DNA of 6,808 nucleotides, taken from Verrucomicrobiota bacterium. GTDB taxonomy: Bacteria > Verrucomicrobiota > Verrucomicrobiia > Opitutales > Seribacteraceae. The translations under genes were made by a program, and so were the position numbers. Positions 1 through 6,362 of this stretch are shown here, piece after piece; position 1 is the first letter of the stretch; every line of letters starts with the position of its first letter. Below the pieces are notes generated by a model that ran no database searches, was not told the origin of the DNA, and saw only the letters and a program-made list of their open reading frames with translations. The stretch covers positions 1-6,808 of the forward strand of contig JAURNO010000139.1 of assembly GCA_030830145.1 (NCBI GenBank). The letters run 5' to 3'.

Positions 1-236
1 ACTCTTCCGTCCGTGGGATCGAGAAGGCGCACAATGCACTTACCCAGTGTCGATTTTCCGCATCCGGATTCGCCCACCAGACCGAGCGTTTCGCCTTTGC
101 TTATAACCAAATCCACACCGTCGACGGCTTTGACGGAAGCGGTCTGACGGTAAAGCACTCCACCTCGAACCGGGAAATGCATCTTCAAGCCTTCCACTTT
201 GAGAATTTCGTTTTTGGGTGATGCTAGTTCACTCAT
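1..236 (-). CDS. oppF: Peptide ABC transporter ATP-binding protein, OppF/DppF type (N-terminal part, cut by window edge)
   Basis: This is the second nucleotide-binding subunit of the importer, a cytoplasmic ATPase that would pair with the OppD-like protein just upstream and drive the YejB/YejE-type permeases. Only the first 78 residues are in the window; the rest lies beyond base 1. The translation starts [20 protein letters not shown] and carries the short N-terminal stretch with FPVRGG and a KAVDGV strand typical of OppF/DppF. A perfect Walker A motif, GESGCGKS, follows at residues 55-62, then a helix reading [15 protein letters not shown]. The ATG (234-236) lies 3 nt after the TAA of the preceding gene and has no clear Shine-Dalgarno sequence, so translational coupling is likely. 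Family membership is firm. The OppF rather than DppF or YejF C-half label rests on position as the second ATPase and on the FPVRGG-type N-terminus. In E. coli YejF the two ATPase halves are fused, whereas here they are separate genes. Confidence 0.93.
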   Translation of the reverse strand, partial: MSELASPKNEILKVEGLKMHFPVRGGVLYRQTASVKAVDGVDLVISKGETLGLVGESGCGKSTLGKCIVRLLDPTDGR

Positions 237-239
237 TTT

Positions 240-1208
240 TTAGGTACATTCGGGACAGGTTTCGAGAAAACGACCACCTCCGATTTCCTCATAGGCGGGG
301 CGCTCGGTAAGGCTGTCGACATCGCGACCCATTCGCTGGCAGAACCGGCAACCGGAAACGAAATCCTGAATCGAGGCTACTTGACCGGGTATGGTGCGAA
401 GTTCGCTTTTGCGCTCGTTGCTCAACCGCGGAATCGAAGACAGAAGGCCTTTGGTGTAGGCGTGCCTGGGTTCGGCGAACAACTCCTTCACGGGAGCCCG
501 TTCCACGATCCTGCCTGCATACATGACGACTACCTCGTCGCACTGCTCGGCAATGACCCCGAGATCATGAGTGATGAGCAAAGTCGCCATGCCGCGTTCT
601 TTTTGCATTTCCGACATAAGGTCGAGTATTTGCGCCTGCACCGTTACGTCGAGGGCCGTAGTGGGTTCGTCTGCGATAAGCAGGTCCGGGTTGCAGCATA
701 GGGCGATCGCGATCATAACGCGTTGACGCATGCCCCCGGAGAGCTGGTGGGGATAGTCGGAGATGCGCATGTCGGGGGAAGGAATACCTACCGCATCCAA
801 TAATTCGACGGCCTTCCGAAGAGCCTCCGTTTTGGTTAAATCACGATGAAGGAGAAGAGACTCGATGATTTGCCTACCTACTCGCTGGACTGGGTTCAAG
901 GCAGCCATGGGTTCTTGAAATATCACCCCCACGTCGTTGCCCCGTACGTCGTACATTACCTCGGGTTCGGCATCGCGTAATTCGCGGTCCATGAAACGTA
1001 TGCTGCCTCCACGAACTCTGCCGGCAGGCTTGGGCAAAAGGTCGACGATGGACATGGCTGTTACGGTCTTGCCGCATCCTGACTCACCCACGATTCCCAA
1101 AGTGCGACCCTTCTCCAACTCGAAGGATATGCCGTCGACCGCCATCACTAGTCCGCGCTCGGTATCGAAGCCCGACTCAAGGTTCTCGATTTCCAACAGA
1201 TTACTCAC
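240..1208 (-). CDS. oppD: Peptide ABC transporter ATP-binding protein, OppD/DppD type
   Basis: This cytoplasmic ATPase of 322 residues is one of the two nucleotide-binding subunits of the importer. All core motifs are intact: Walker A GESGCGKT at 41-48, Q-loop Gln98 in [10 protein letters not shown], signature LSGGMRQR at 156-163, Walker B LLIADEP from 176 with catalytic Glu181, D-loop ALD at 185-187 and H-loop His214 in LITHDLG. The stretch [14 protein letters not shown] and GCRF mark the C-terminal oligopeptide/dipeptide-transporter domain. That tail holds Cys287, Cys290, Cys318 and Cys321 as CX2C...CX2C. Dpp/Opp ATPases are known to bind a [4Fe-4S] cluster through C-terminal cysteines, so a metal site is plausible. 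I chose the GTG at 1206-1208 because GAAGGA sits 8 nt upstream and the alignable sequence starts there. A TTG start 9 codons earlier has no such site. The start overlaps the receptor gene's stop by 8 nt (GTGAGTAA). Length is normal for OppD. Confidence 0.95.
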   Translation of the reverse strand: MSNLLEIENLESGFDTERGLVMAVDGISFELEKGRTLGIVGESGCGKTVTAMSIVDLLPKPAGRVRGGSIRFMDRELRDAEPEVMYDVRGNDVGVIFQEPMAALNPVQRVGRQIIESLLLHRDLTKTEALRKAVELLDAVGIPSPDMRISDYPHQLSGGMRQRVMIAIALCCNPDLLIADEPTTALDVTVQAQILDLMSEMQKERGMATLLITHDLGVIAEQCDEVVVMYAGRIVERAPVKELFAEPRHAYTKGLLSSIPRLSNERKSELRTIPGQVASIQDFVSGCRFCQRMGRDVDSLTERPAYEEIGGGRFLETCPECT

Positions 1209-3309
1209 CGGCTTCGTCCTTCGTCTTGGATGCAATGCGGTATCTCTGTTTGACCGCTTGTACCTCGGGGAATTTCTTCCCGGATCTCCTCGCCTCTTCG
1301 GTCTCTTTCTTGATCCCCTCGTCTATCCAGTATACGTAACTCTCAAAAGGGACGTAAGTCCGCGGTGGGCAAAACTCGGTGAACTCGGAATCCGGCCACC
1401 GTACCCAGCGCCAGCACCCTACCCTTGAGAACTCCGTCATATAGCCGGGCACGTAGACACCGGAGTCATGGATGATGCGCTGCATTTCATGGGCGTATTC
1501 CTCCAACTCGTCCTCCGTGCGGGCATTGCGGAAAGCCACTGCAAGCTGGTCCATGCGCTCATCCGCAAAAGAGAAAACATTGTTGGTGTTGTGCTTGAGA
1601 TTGCCCTTGTCGTCATAGGCGTTGCTCGAATGAAAATATTCGTAGTAGCGTGGGTAAGGAGGTTGAAATCCCCAAGCGGAAAAGACGGCCTGGTGGTTCT
1701 TTTGCATCTCCTTCTTGTAGACCACGGTATGGTCGAGACCGTCTAGAATGAACTTCAGTCCAGCCTTGAGGGCCTCCTCTTTGAGGATGCCCATCATTTT
1801 GGCTCTCACCGGAATATTGGAAAAGGTCAGGGCCACTTCGAGTCGCTCCCCGTTTTCTTTCATCAAAATACCGTTTTCATCCTCCTTCACGTAGCCTGCC
1901 TTGGCGAAATATTCACGGGCCTTGCCGATGGAAAAAGGACGGGCCGTAATATCGGGGTTATCAAAGCGTCCATAACCTTTTGTCCAACCGGGAAGACGGG
2001 AAGCGTCGCCCCGAAAAACTACGTCGATCACCTTCTGCCAGTTCGTGGCGTGACCTATGCCGAGGCGGACGTCGTGATCGTCCAAAGGAGACTTGGCGGA
2101 ATTGAGGTAAAGAGACCAGGGAATCCGCGGGAACTGATTGTACCAAGTGTAACGCTCGACGAAACCATCGAAGACGGGAGGCATTTCTGATTTCTCATAC
2201 CAATACTCGGGCAAAGTGATGGGAAAATAATCGATCTCTCCAGCTCGGAAAAGTTCCCACGCTTTGGAACGGTCCCTCACCACGGTGTAACGGATGCGGT
2301 CCGCGTTGTAACGGTAACGGTAAAATTTCTTGTCCGCGGCCCACCAATCGTCCACCCGGCTCAGGGTGATCGAGACGCCCTTGACGAGATCCTCGGGCTT
2401 GACCGTGTAAGCGGCGGTAGTAGGTGGGACTCGCCACTGGTAACGTTCCTTGTAATCTGGGCCGTATTGTTTGTAGAAATGAGGAGCCGAAGGCGGAAGG
2501 CTGGCAAAATAAGCGAGCTTGGGCTTGGGTTCGGGAAGAGATATGGCAATGAATTCCTCCCCGTAAACTGAAAATTGGGCGAATTGCTCACGAATGTATT
2601 GCTTGAACCAGGGTGCGACGACGTTGTCGGATGCGCGGATATAAACCCACCACATGAAATCAACCGGTTTGACGGAAACACCGTCATTGTACTTGGCTTC
2701 CGGATCGAGACGGAAAAAAACAGTTCGGCCGTCTTTGCCGACCGCCCATTCTTTGGCGACTCCGGGAATGATGCTTCCCGTCTCCGGGTGCAATTCCACA
2801 AGAGATATTTCCACGTTGTCATACAACTCCCCTCGAAAGGAATTATTGGCGTTGGGACCAAAAGGTCGGATAGTCGGAGGGAAAGACGAAATGAAATAAC
2901 GAAAGGCCCCACCCTTGCGTGCCGCCGGATCCCCTATTTCAGGTTGCTCCGAACCATCTTCCCACGAAAGGCCTACGGGAAGCTCGTCCTTGCCCTTGAA
3001 TTGGAAGTAATCCCCCATTTCAAGACGGGACTGCATTCGCTTGAGTAATTTTTGCTGATCAACCAGGGAGCTTTTCAACTTCTTCTTGAGGGTGTCGTCT
3101 TTTGCGTTGGAGTATTCCTCCTGCACTTTTTTTGTTTCTGTCCCGATATCCTCGACCTGCTTGTTCAGCCAGTTCCGAACATAACGGTTGTACTCCGGGT
3201 ACCATTTTTCAAAATCCGCTTCGGAGGCAGCGTCCTCCACCGGGGGGGCACAGCCTAGGACAAAAAAGAGGGCAAGAAGCAGGATCAGGTTGAGGACGGC
3301 GGGCTTCAT
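1201..3309 (-). CDS. Peptide ABC transporter substrate-binding lipoprotein, YejA-like (SBP family 5)
   Basis: This 702-residue protein is the extracytoplasmic receptor of the importer, presumably binding peptides or peptide-like compounds. Residues 1-20 form a lipoprotein signal peptide with lipobox VLGC and acylated Cys20; Ala follows at +2. Residues about 33-105 are charged and helical, with a likely coiled coil near 47-97, and are not part of the usual fold. The SBP_bac_5 domain begins near residue 131 with RKGGAFRYF and continues through ELYDNVEISLVEL, PGVAKEW and FFRLDPEAKYNDG. The region with DDWWAADKKFYRYRYNADRI and FRAGEIDYF recalls E. coli YejA and its relatives. A charged tail closes the protein. 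At 702 residues it is longer than the 500-600 typical of OppA or YejA. I chose the ATG at 3307-3309, 4 nt after the YejE stop, because the signal peptide begins there. An upstream TTG (3345) would add 12 residues before it. No Shine-Dalgarno sequence is visible, so coupling is likely. The ligand cannot be told from sequence. Confidence 0.92.
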   Translation of the reverse strand: MKPAVLNLILLLALFFVLGCAPPVEDAASEADFEKWYPEYNRYVRNWLNKQVEDIGTETKKVQEEYSNAKDDTLKKKLKSSLVDQQKLLKRMQSRLEMGDYFQFKGKDELPVGLSWEDGSEQPEIGDPAARKGGAFRYFISSFPPTIRPFGPNANNSFRGELYDNVEISLVELHPETGSIIPGVAKEWAVGKDGRTVFFRLDPEAKYNDGVSVKPVDFMWWVYIRASDNVVAPWFKQYIREQFAQFSVYGEEFIAISLPEPKPKLAYFASLPPSAPHFYKQYGPDYKERYQWRVPPTTAAYTVKPEDLVKGVSITLSRVDDWWAADKKFYRYRYNADRIRYTVVRDRSKAWELFRAGEIDYFPITLPEYWYEKSEMPPVFDGFVERYTWYNQFPRIPWSLYLNSAKSPLDDHDVRLGIGHATNWQKVIDVVFRGDASRLPGWTKGYGRFDNPDITARPFSIGKAREYFAKAGYVKEDENGILMKENGERLEVALTFSNIPVRAKMMGILKEEALKAGLKFILDGLDHTVVYKKEMQKNHQAVFSAWGFQPPYPRYYEYFHSSNAYDDKGNLKHNTNNVFSFADERMDQLAVAFRNARTEDELEEYAHEMQRIIHDSGVYVPGYMTEFSRVGCWRWVRWPDSEFTEFCPPRTYVPFESYVYWIDEGIKKETEEARRSGKKFPEVQAVKQRYRIASKTKDEAGE
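1217..1222 (-). promoter_or_regulatory. Ribosome binding site for the OppD-like gene
   Basis: On the minus strand GAAGGA lies 8 nt before the GTG at 1208, inside the last codons of the substrate-binding protein gene. It is the clearest Shine-Dalgarno sequence in the operon and decides the GTG start over the upstream TTG at 1235. Confidence 0.6.
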
Positions 3310-3313
3310 GGGG

Positions 3314-4915
3314 TCAACGATAGTAACTGAATTTCTTCGGATCAAAAGCTTCCCGAACGGCTTCGCCTACAAAAGTGATGAGAATGAGCAGGCCAACCAA
3401 AACAAGAAAGGCGGAGGTTACCAACCAAGGAGCGGAGAGGTTCTCCAAACCGTCGCGCAAAAGTTGTCCCCAGGTTGCGTATTTCGCCGGTAAACCAAAG
3501 CCAAGATAATCAAGGGAGGTAAGGGCTAGCACGAGACTGGAAATGGAAAAAGGAACGAGGGTCACGATAATCGCCACCGAATTGGGAAGAAGGTGGCGGA
3601 AAAGAATTCTCGGGGTGGAAGCTCCGATGACCCGGCTCGCAGCAATATAGTCCCGGGCCTTTTCCTTGAGCGCCGCAGTCCTCATTAGGTAAGTCATTCC
3701 CATCCACCCAAAAAGAAGAAGAATCCCTATGATGATCCAAAGGCCTGCGGTTTCCTTAAGCCCCTCGGGGATTGCGGTGCTTGCGATCATGACCACGAAC
3801 AAGAAAGGGATGTTGGATAGAATCTCGATTAGCCTCTGCACGATCAAATCGAAAGCCCCGCCGAAAAAACCCATCAGAAGACCAATCGAGATGCCTAGCG
3901 CATAGACCAGTGGAATATAAACGAGAGCTGCTTTGAAATTTACCTGAAGGCCGCCGAAAAGATAGGCCAGTACGTCGTAGCCTTTGGAGCTCGTGCCCAA
4001 AAGATGGGTTTGGCCCTCTTCCATGGTGGGAGGGGAAGGAGGAAAGTGAACCTGCCTAAGACCGCTCGATTCAAGGGCCAAAAAAGAAGCCAAGTCTCCC
4101 TTCCCGTTCCAGGACTCCGATCCCGCCACCAGCTCTCCCTTCTTGTAAAGAGCGCCGTAAATGCGATTGCGTTCGGCGTCCCACCCATCCGCCGGACCGT
4201 CCTTGAGTCCGTCGCGAAAACGGAATCGCAAATGCATTCGCTCGGGACGGACTAGGTCGTAGACACGGGATGCCAGTCCGGAAAACGGCTTGTCGCCCAC
4301 TGTCGCAAGGCCATCAGGAGAAACTTCGAGGGCGGTCGAGACCGCGGTCACGGTATCGCCCGTAGAGGCATAGGGAAGAAGCGGCATCAGAACCCAGTCC
4401 CCCTTGCCGGCATCGGCGAACGTTCTTTGCAGGTCACGGTAATCAGGAGGACTTTGAGCCTCGTCGCCTTTCAAGCCAAAGACTTCCCCTTTCTCCAAAT
4501 GGCGGGAAAAGGCGGGCCAATGCCATTGGCCGTCTCTTTTCACGATCAAGGCCTCGTTGCCGACCAAAAGATGATCGAGGGATGCCACTGCGGCCAAGCC
4601 CAAAATAATGATAAGCGAGTAATAACCACGCTTGATGGACTTGAAGCGCTCGATGCGACGCAAGGTGATGGGCGTAAAGGCAAAACCCCTCGCAAAACTA
4701 ATCTCGCTGAAGATTCCCAAAAGAAGAAAAAAGACCATCGTCAACCAACCGAACCAAGGAAAAATTCCACCGCCCTCGAGATCCACCCCAAGAAATCCGA
4801 CTCCCCGGCTGAGGGTAAAAGGGAAGCGAACGGTAGGAAACTCGATAGCCATAACCTCTCCCAGTGCCCCAAGAAGAGCACCCATCCAAAAAAGTCTGCC
4901 AAGCAAGCGTAACAT
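3314..4915 (-). CDS. yejE: Peptide ABC transporter permease, YejE/OppC type, with extra periplasmic segment
   Basis: This inner-membrane permease of 533 residues forms the channel with the YejB-type partner. The core matches YejE: residues 85-135 carry RRIERFKSIKRGYYSL, a membrane helix and VKRDGQWHWPAF. The C-terminal transport domain runs from about 303 to the end. It includes HLLGTSSKGYDVLAYLFGG, helices near 326-350, 368-383, 391-411, 445-468 and 498-518, and the EAA-type coupling loop at about 419-445 (ARDYIAASRVIGAS...HLLPN). LTSLDYLGFGLP and FVGEAVREAFDP are near-identical to YejE as I recall it. E. coli YejE is about 341 residues. The surplus is an N-terminal stretch (1-85) with two probable membrane helices near 4-24 and 54-75, and a segment at about 185-300 facing the periplasm. 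The ATG is 7 nt after the YejB stop, without an obvious Shine-Dalgarno sequence. A plain OppC label is the alternative. Confidence 0.93.
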   Translation of the reverse strand: MLRLLGRLFWMGALLGALGEVMAIEFPTVRFPFTLSRGVGFLGVDLEGGGIFPWFGWLTMVFFLLLGIFSEISFARGFAFTPITLRRIERFKSIKRGYYSLIIILGLAAVASLDHLLVGNEALIVKRDGQWHWPAFSRHLEKGEVFGLKGDEAQSPPDYRDLQRTFADAGKGDWVLMPLLPYASTGDTVTAVSTALEVSPDGLATVGDKPFSGLASRVYDLVRPERMHLRFRFRDGLKDGPADGWDAERNRIYGALYKKGELVAGSESWNGKGDLASFLALESSGLRQVHFPPSPPTMEEGQTHLLGTSSKGYDVLAYLFGGLQVNFKAALVYIPLVYALGISIGLLMGFFGGAFDLIVQRLIEILSNIPFLFVVMIASTAIPEGLKETAGLWIIIGILLLFGWMGMTYLMRTAALKEKARDYIAASRVIGASTPRILFRHLLPNSVAIIVTLVPFSISSLVLALTSLDYLGFGLPAKYATWGQLLRDGLENLSAPWLVTSAFLVLVGLLILITFVGEAVREAFDPKKFSYYR

Positions 4916-4922
4916 GAATCGG

Positions 4923-6269
4923 TCAGTTGAACTTTACCCGTGGGTCCACCATGGCCACGATCAAGTCGGAAAGAATATTACCCAAGACAAGGAGACATGC
5001 GGCTATGGTCAAAGTTCCCATGATAACCGTTTGGTCTCGACCGAGGAGAGCCTGATACTGAAGAAGTCCGAAGCCCTGAATATCGAAGACGGACTCGATT
5101 AGAATGCTCCCACTTACCAGAATGGTGATCAGTTGACCGAGGGTGGAGGCGATGGGGATGAACGAATTTCGGAACGCGTGCTTGAATACGGCGCTCCGAA
5201 AAGAGACTCCTTTGGATACCGCCGTCCTTACGTAGTCCGCGGCCAGGTTGTCCATGAGGTTGTTCTTCATCATCATGGTAAGCCAAGCGAAACCACCCAC
5301 GACGTAACAAAGCAAAGGCAGAGCGGTGTGATGAAGCAGGTCGACGAACTGGTCCCAAGTCCCCATGTCGTCGAAATTGGGATCGGTGAGGCCGAAAAGA
5401 GGAAACCACCCTCCCCTTGCCCCCAAGTAGACCAGCATGAGCGCCCCGAGGGCGAACCCGGGAATGGCATACCCCACGAAAATAAGAATGGATGTGAGGT
5501 TGTCGATCATGGTGCGGTGCCTGATCGCCTTGAGGATACCAAGGGGGAGACAGACTCCATAGGTAATGAGGGCAGTCAGAATTCCGAAATAAAGAGCAAC
5601 CGGGATTCGTCCCTTGATCAGATCCCAGACAGGATCCCCGAAGTCGGTGGATCTTCCGAGGTCTCCCTGGAGCAGACCTGCAAAACGGGTCTTGTATACA
5701 ATCGCCCTGTCATCGTAGTTCTGAGGTGCCTTGGAAATGTCTTCACCCGAGCGACGGGACCATCTTTCTTTTCGGTCCGCGATCGTTTCCAGTCGGATTT
5801 CCCAGCCGTCCTCGGTGATCGGTCGATTATCGTCCGAGTAAGTCGCCGACGTCACAAAGGTTCCCTTACGGGTCACTCGTGCTTGCCTGCCGCTTCCCTT
5901 GAGCAAGACCAAGGTATTGTTGGAATCACCAACGAAGTCCCCGCCTACCTTGTCTTTGCCCTGTTCTCTGAAGTCTGCCTTGCTCAAACGACGTTCCCGT
6001 GGAAGCGCCCCGAGCCATTGCAGGTATGCCTGGAAGATCGGCTTGTCGAATCCGTACTCCTCCTCCAATTCCTCCACCTGCTCCTCGTTCATCCCTCCAC
6101 CGATTTGACCACTCGAGGAACCGCCCCCCTCGGTTGCTTTCTGCGCTTCCTGCAAAGCCCTTTCCATCGGTCCACCCGGTACGAAGCGCGTAATCGTAAA
6201 GACAAGCAAAGTCACGCCAAGCAGGGTCGGCGGAATCAAAAGCAGTCTTCTGATAAAATAGTCTCGCAT
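4923..6269 (-). CDS. yejB: Peptide ABC transporter permease, YejB/OppB type, with extra periplasmic segment
   Basis: This 448-residue inner-membrane permease is the first gene of the operon. The N-terminus MRDYFIRRLLLIPPTLLGVT, one membrane helix and then RFVPGGPMERAL are the hallmark of OppB/DppB/YejB proteins. EEEYGFDKPIFQAYLQWL and GDLGRS follow, as in the family, but about 100 residues (roughly 88-195) separate these two normally adjacent motifs. The transport domain covers 217-448, with helices near 223-245, 256-282, 315-333, 370-392 and 416-440. Its EAA loop at about 341-368 reads LAADYVRTAVSKGVSFRSAV then KHAFRN. GYAIPGFALGALMLV, GGFAWLTMMMKN and VDPRVKFN support YejB over OppB. E. coli YejB is about 364 residues, so the insertion explains the length. 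The ATG at 6267-6269 begins the conserved N-terminus; no strong Shine-Dalgarno sequence precedes it. Confidence 0.94.
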   Translation of the reverse strand: MRDYFIRRLLLIPPTLLGVTLLVFTITRFVPGGPMERALQEAQKATEGGGSSSGQIGGGMNEEQVEELEEEYGFDKPIFQAYLQWLGALPRERRLSKADFREQGKDKVGGDFVGDSNNTLVLLKGSGRQARVTRKGTFVTSATYSDDNRPITEDGWEIRLETIADRKERWSRRSGEDISKAPQNYDDRAIVYKTRFAGLLQGDLGRSTDFGDPVWDLIKGRIPVALYFGILTALITYGVCLPLGILKAIRHRTMIDNLTSILIFVGYAIPGFALGALMLVYLGARGGWFPLFGLTDPNFDDMGTWDQFVDLLHHTALPLLCYVVGGFAWLTMMMKNNLMDNLAADYVRTAVSKGVSFRSAVFKHAFRNSFIPIASTLGQLITILVSGSILIESVFDIQGFGLLQYQALLGRDQTVIMGTLTIAACLLVLGNILSDLIVAMVDPRVKFN

Positions 6270-6278
6270 GTAAGGTTT

Positions 6279-6290
6279 CTATACCTATAC
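6279..6290. repeat. Tandem hexamer CTATAC x2 next to the yejB start
   Basis: CTATACCTATAC is a perfect tandem duplication of a hexamer. On the minus strand it reads GTATAGGTATAG and supplies two overlapping choices of -10-like box (TATAGG and TATAGA) just 9-20 nt before the yejB ATG. It may be a promoter element; chance is not excluded. Confidence 0.4.
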
Positions 6291-6296
6291 GCCCAA

Positions 6297-6309
6297 ATCA
6301 ATTGATCAA
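6297..6309. promoter_or_regulatory. Overlapping palindromes, possible operator
   Basis: ATCAATTGAT (6297-6306) is a perfect 10-bp palindrome and TTGATCAA (6302-6309) a perfect 8-bp palindrome; they share TTGAT. They lie between the divergent genes, next to the -10-like boxes for yejB, where a repressor or activator could act on both. Short AT-rich palindromes arise easily by chance, so this is only a candidate. Confidence 0.25.
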
Positions 6310-6362
6310 AGACAAATCTTCATCTTGCCGAACGCTTCCATTTCCCTTTTCTTGAATCGAAG

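Larger units (their letters stand above)
6270..6362. promoter_or_regulatory. Divergent intergenic region between the yej-like operon and the oppA-like gene
   Basis: These 93 bp separate the two divergent start codons and must hold promoter signals for the leftward operon, and possibly for the rightward gene. It is AT-richer on the yejB side. On the minus strand TATAGG (6284-6289) and TATAGA (6278-6283) look like -10 elements and TTGATC (6304-6309) like a -35, but spacings of 14 and 20 nt are poor. I see no convincing sigma-70 promoter on the plus strand. The assignment as a regulatory region follows from gene geometry; the precise elements are guesses. Confidence 0.55.

Noticed and set aside
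1206..1235. Upstream TTG start for the OppD-like ATPase (9 extra residues)
   Set aside because: The extra residues are basic and proline-containing, unlike OppD N-termini, and GAAGGA is ideally spaced for the GTG at 1208.
937..1428. Plus-strand open frame of 163 codons spanning the OppD/receptor junction
   Set aside because: It is antisense to two conserved genes and has no recognisable protein features.
3307..3345. Upstream TTG start for the substrate-binding protein (12 extra residues)
   Set aside because: It would put polar residues ahead of a well-formed lipoprotein signal peptide and overlap the end of yejE. The ATG at 3309 places the signal peptide and Cys20 at typical positions.
1..6269. 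Rho-independent terminators or internal promoters between operon genes
   Set aside because: Junctions are only 3-7 nt or overlapping, leaving no room for a hairpin and T-run. I saw no convincing internal stem-loop.
5133..6305. Plus-strand open frame of 390 codons opposite the YejB-type gene
   Set aside because: Its translation is low-complexity, rich in basic, acidic and proline residues, with no recognisable domain, and it lies entirely antisense to a clearly conserved permease. It is a shadow of the real frame.
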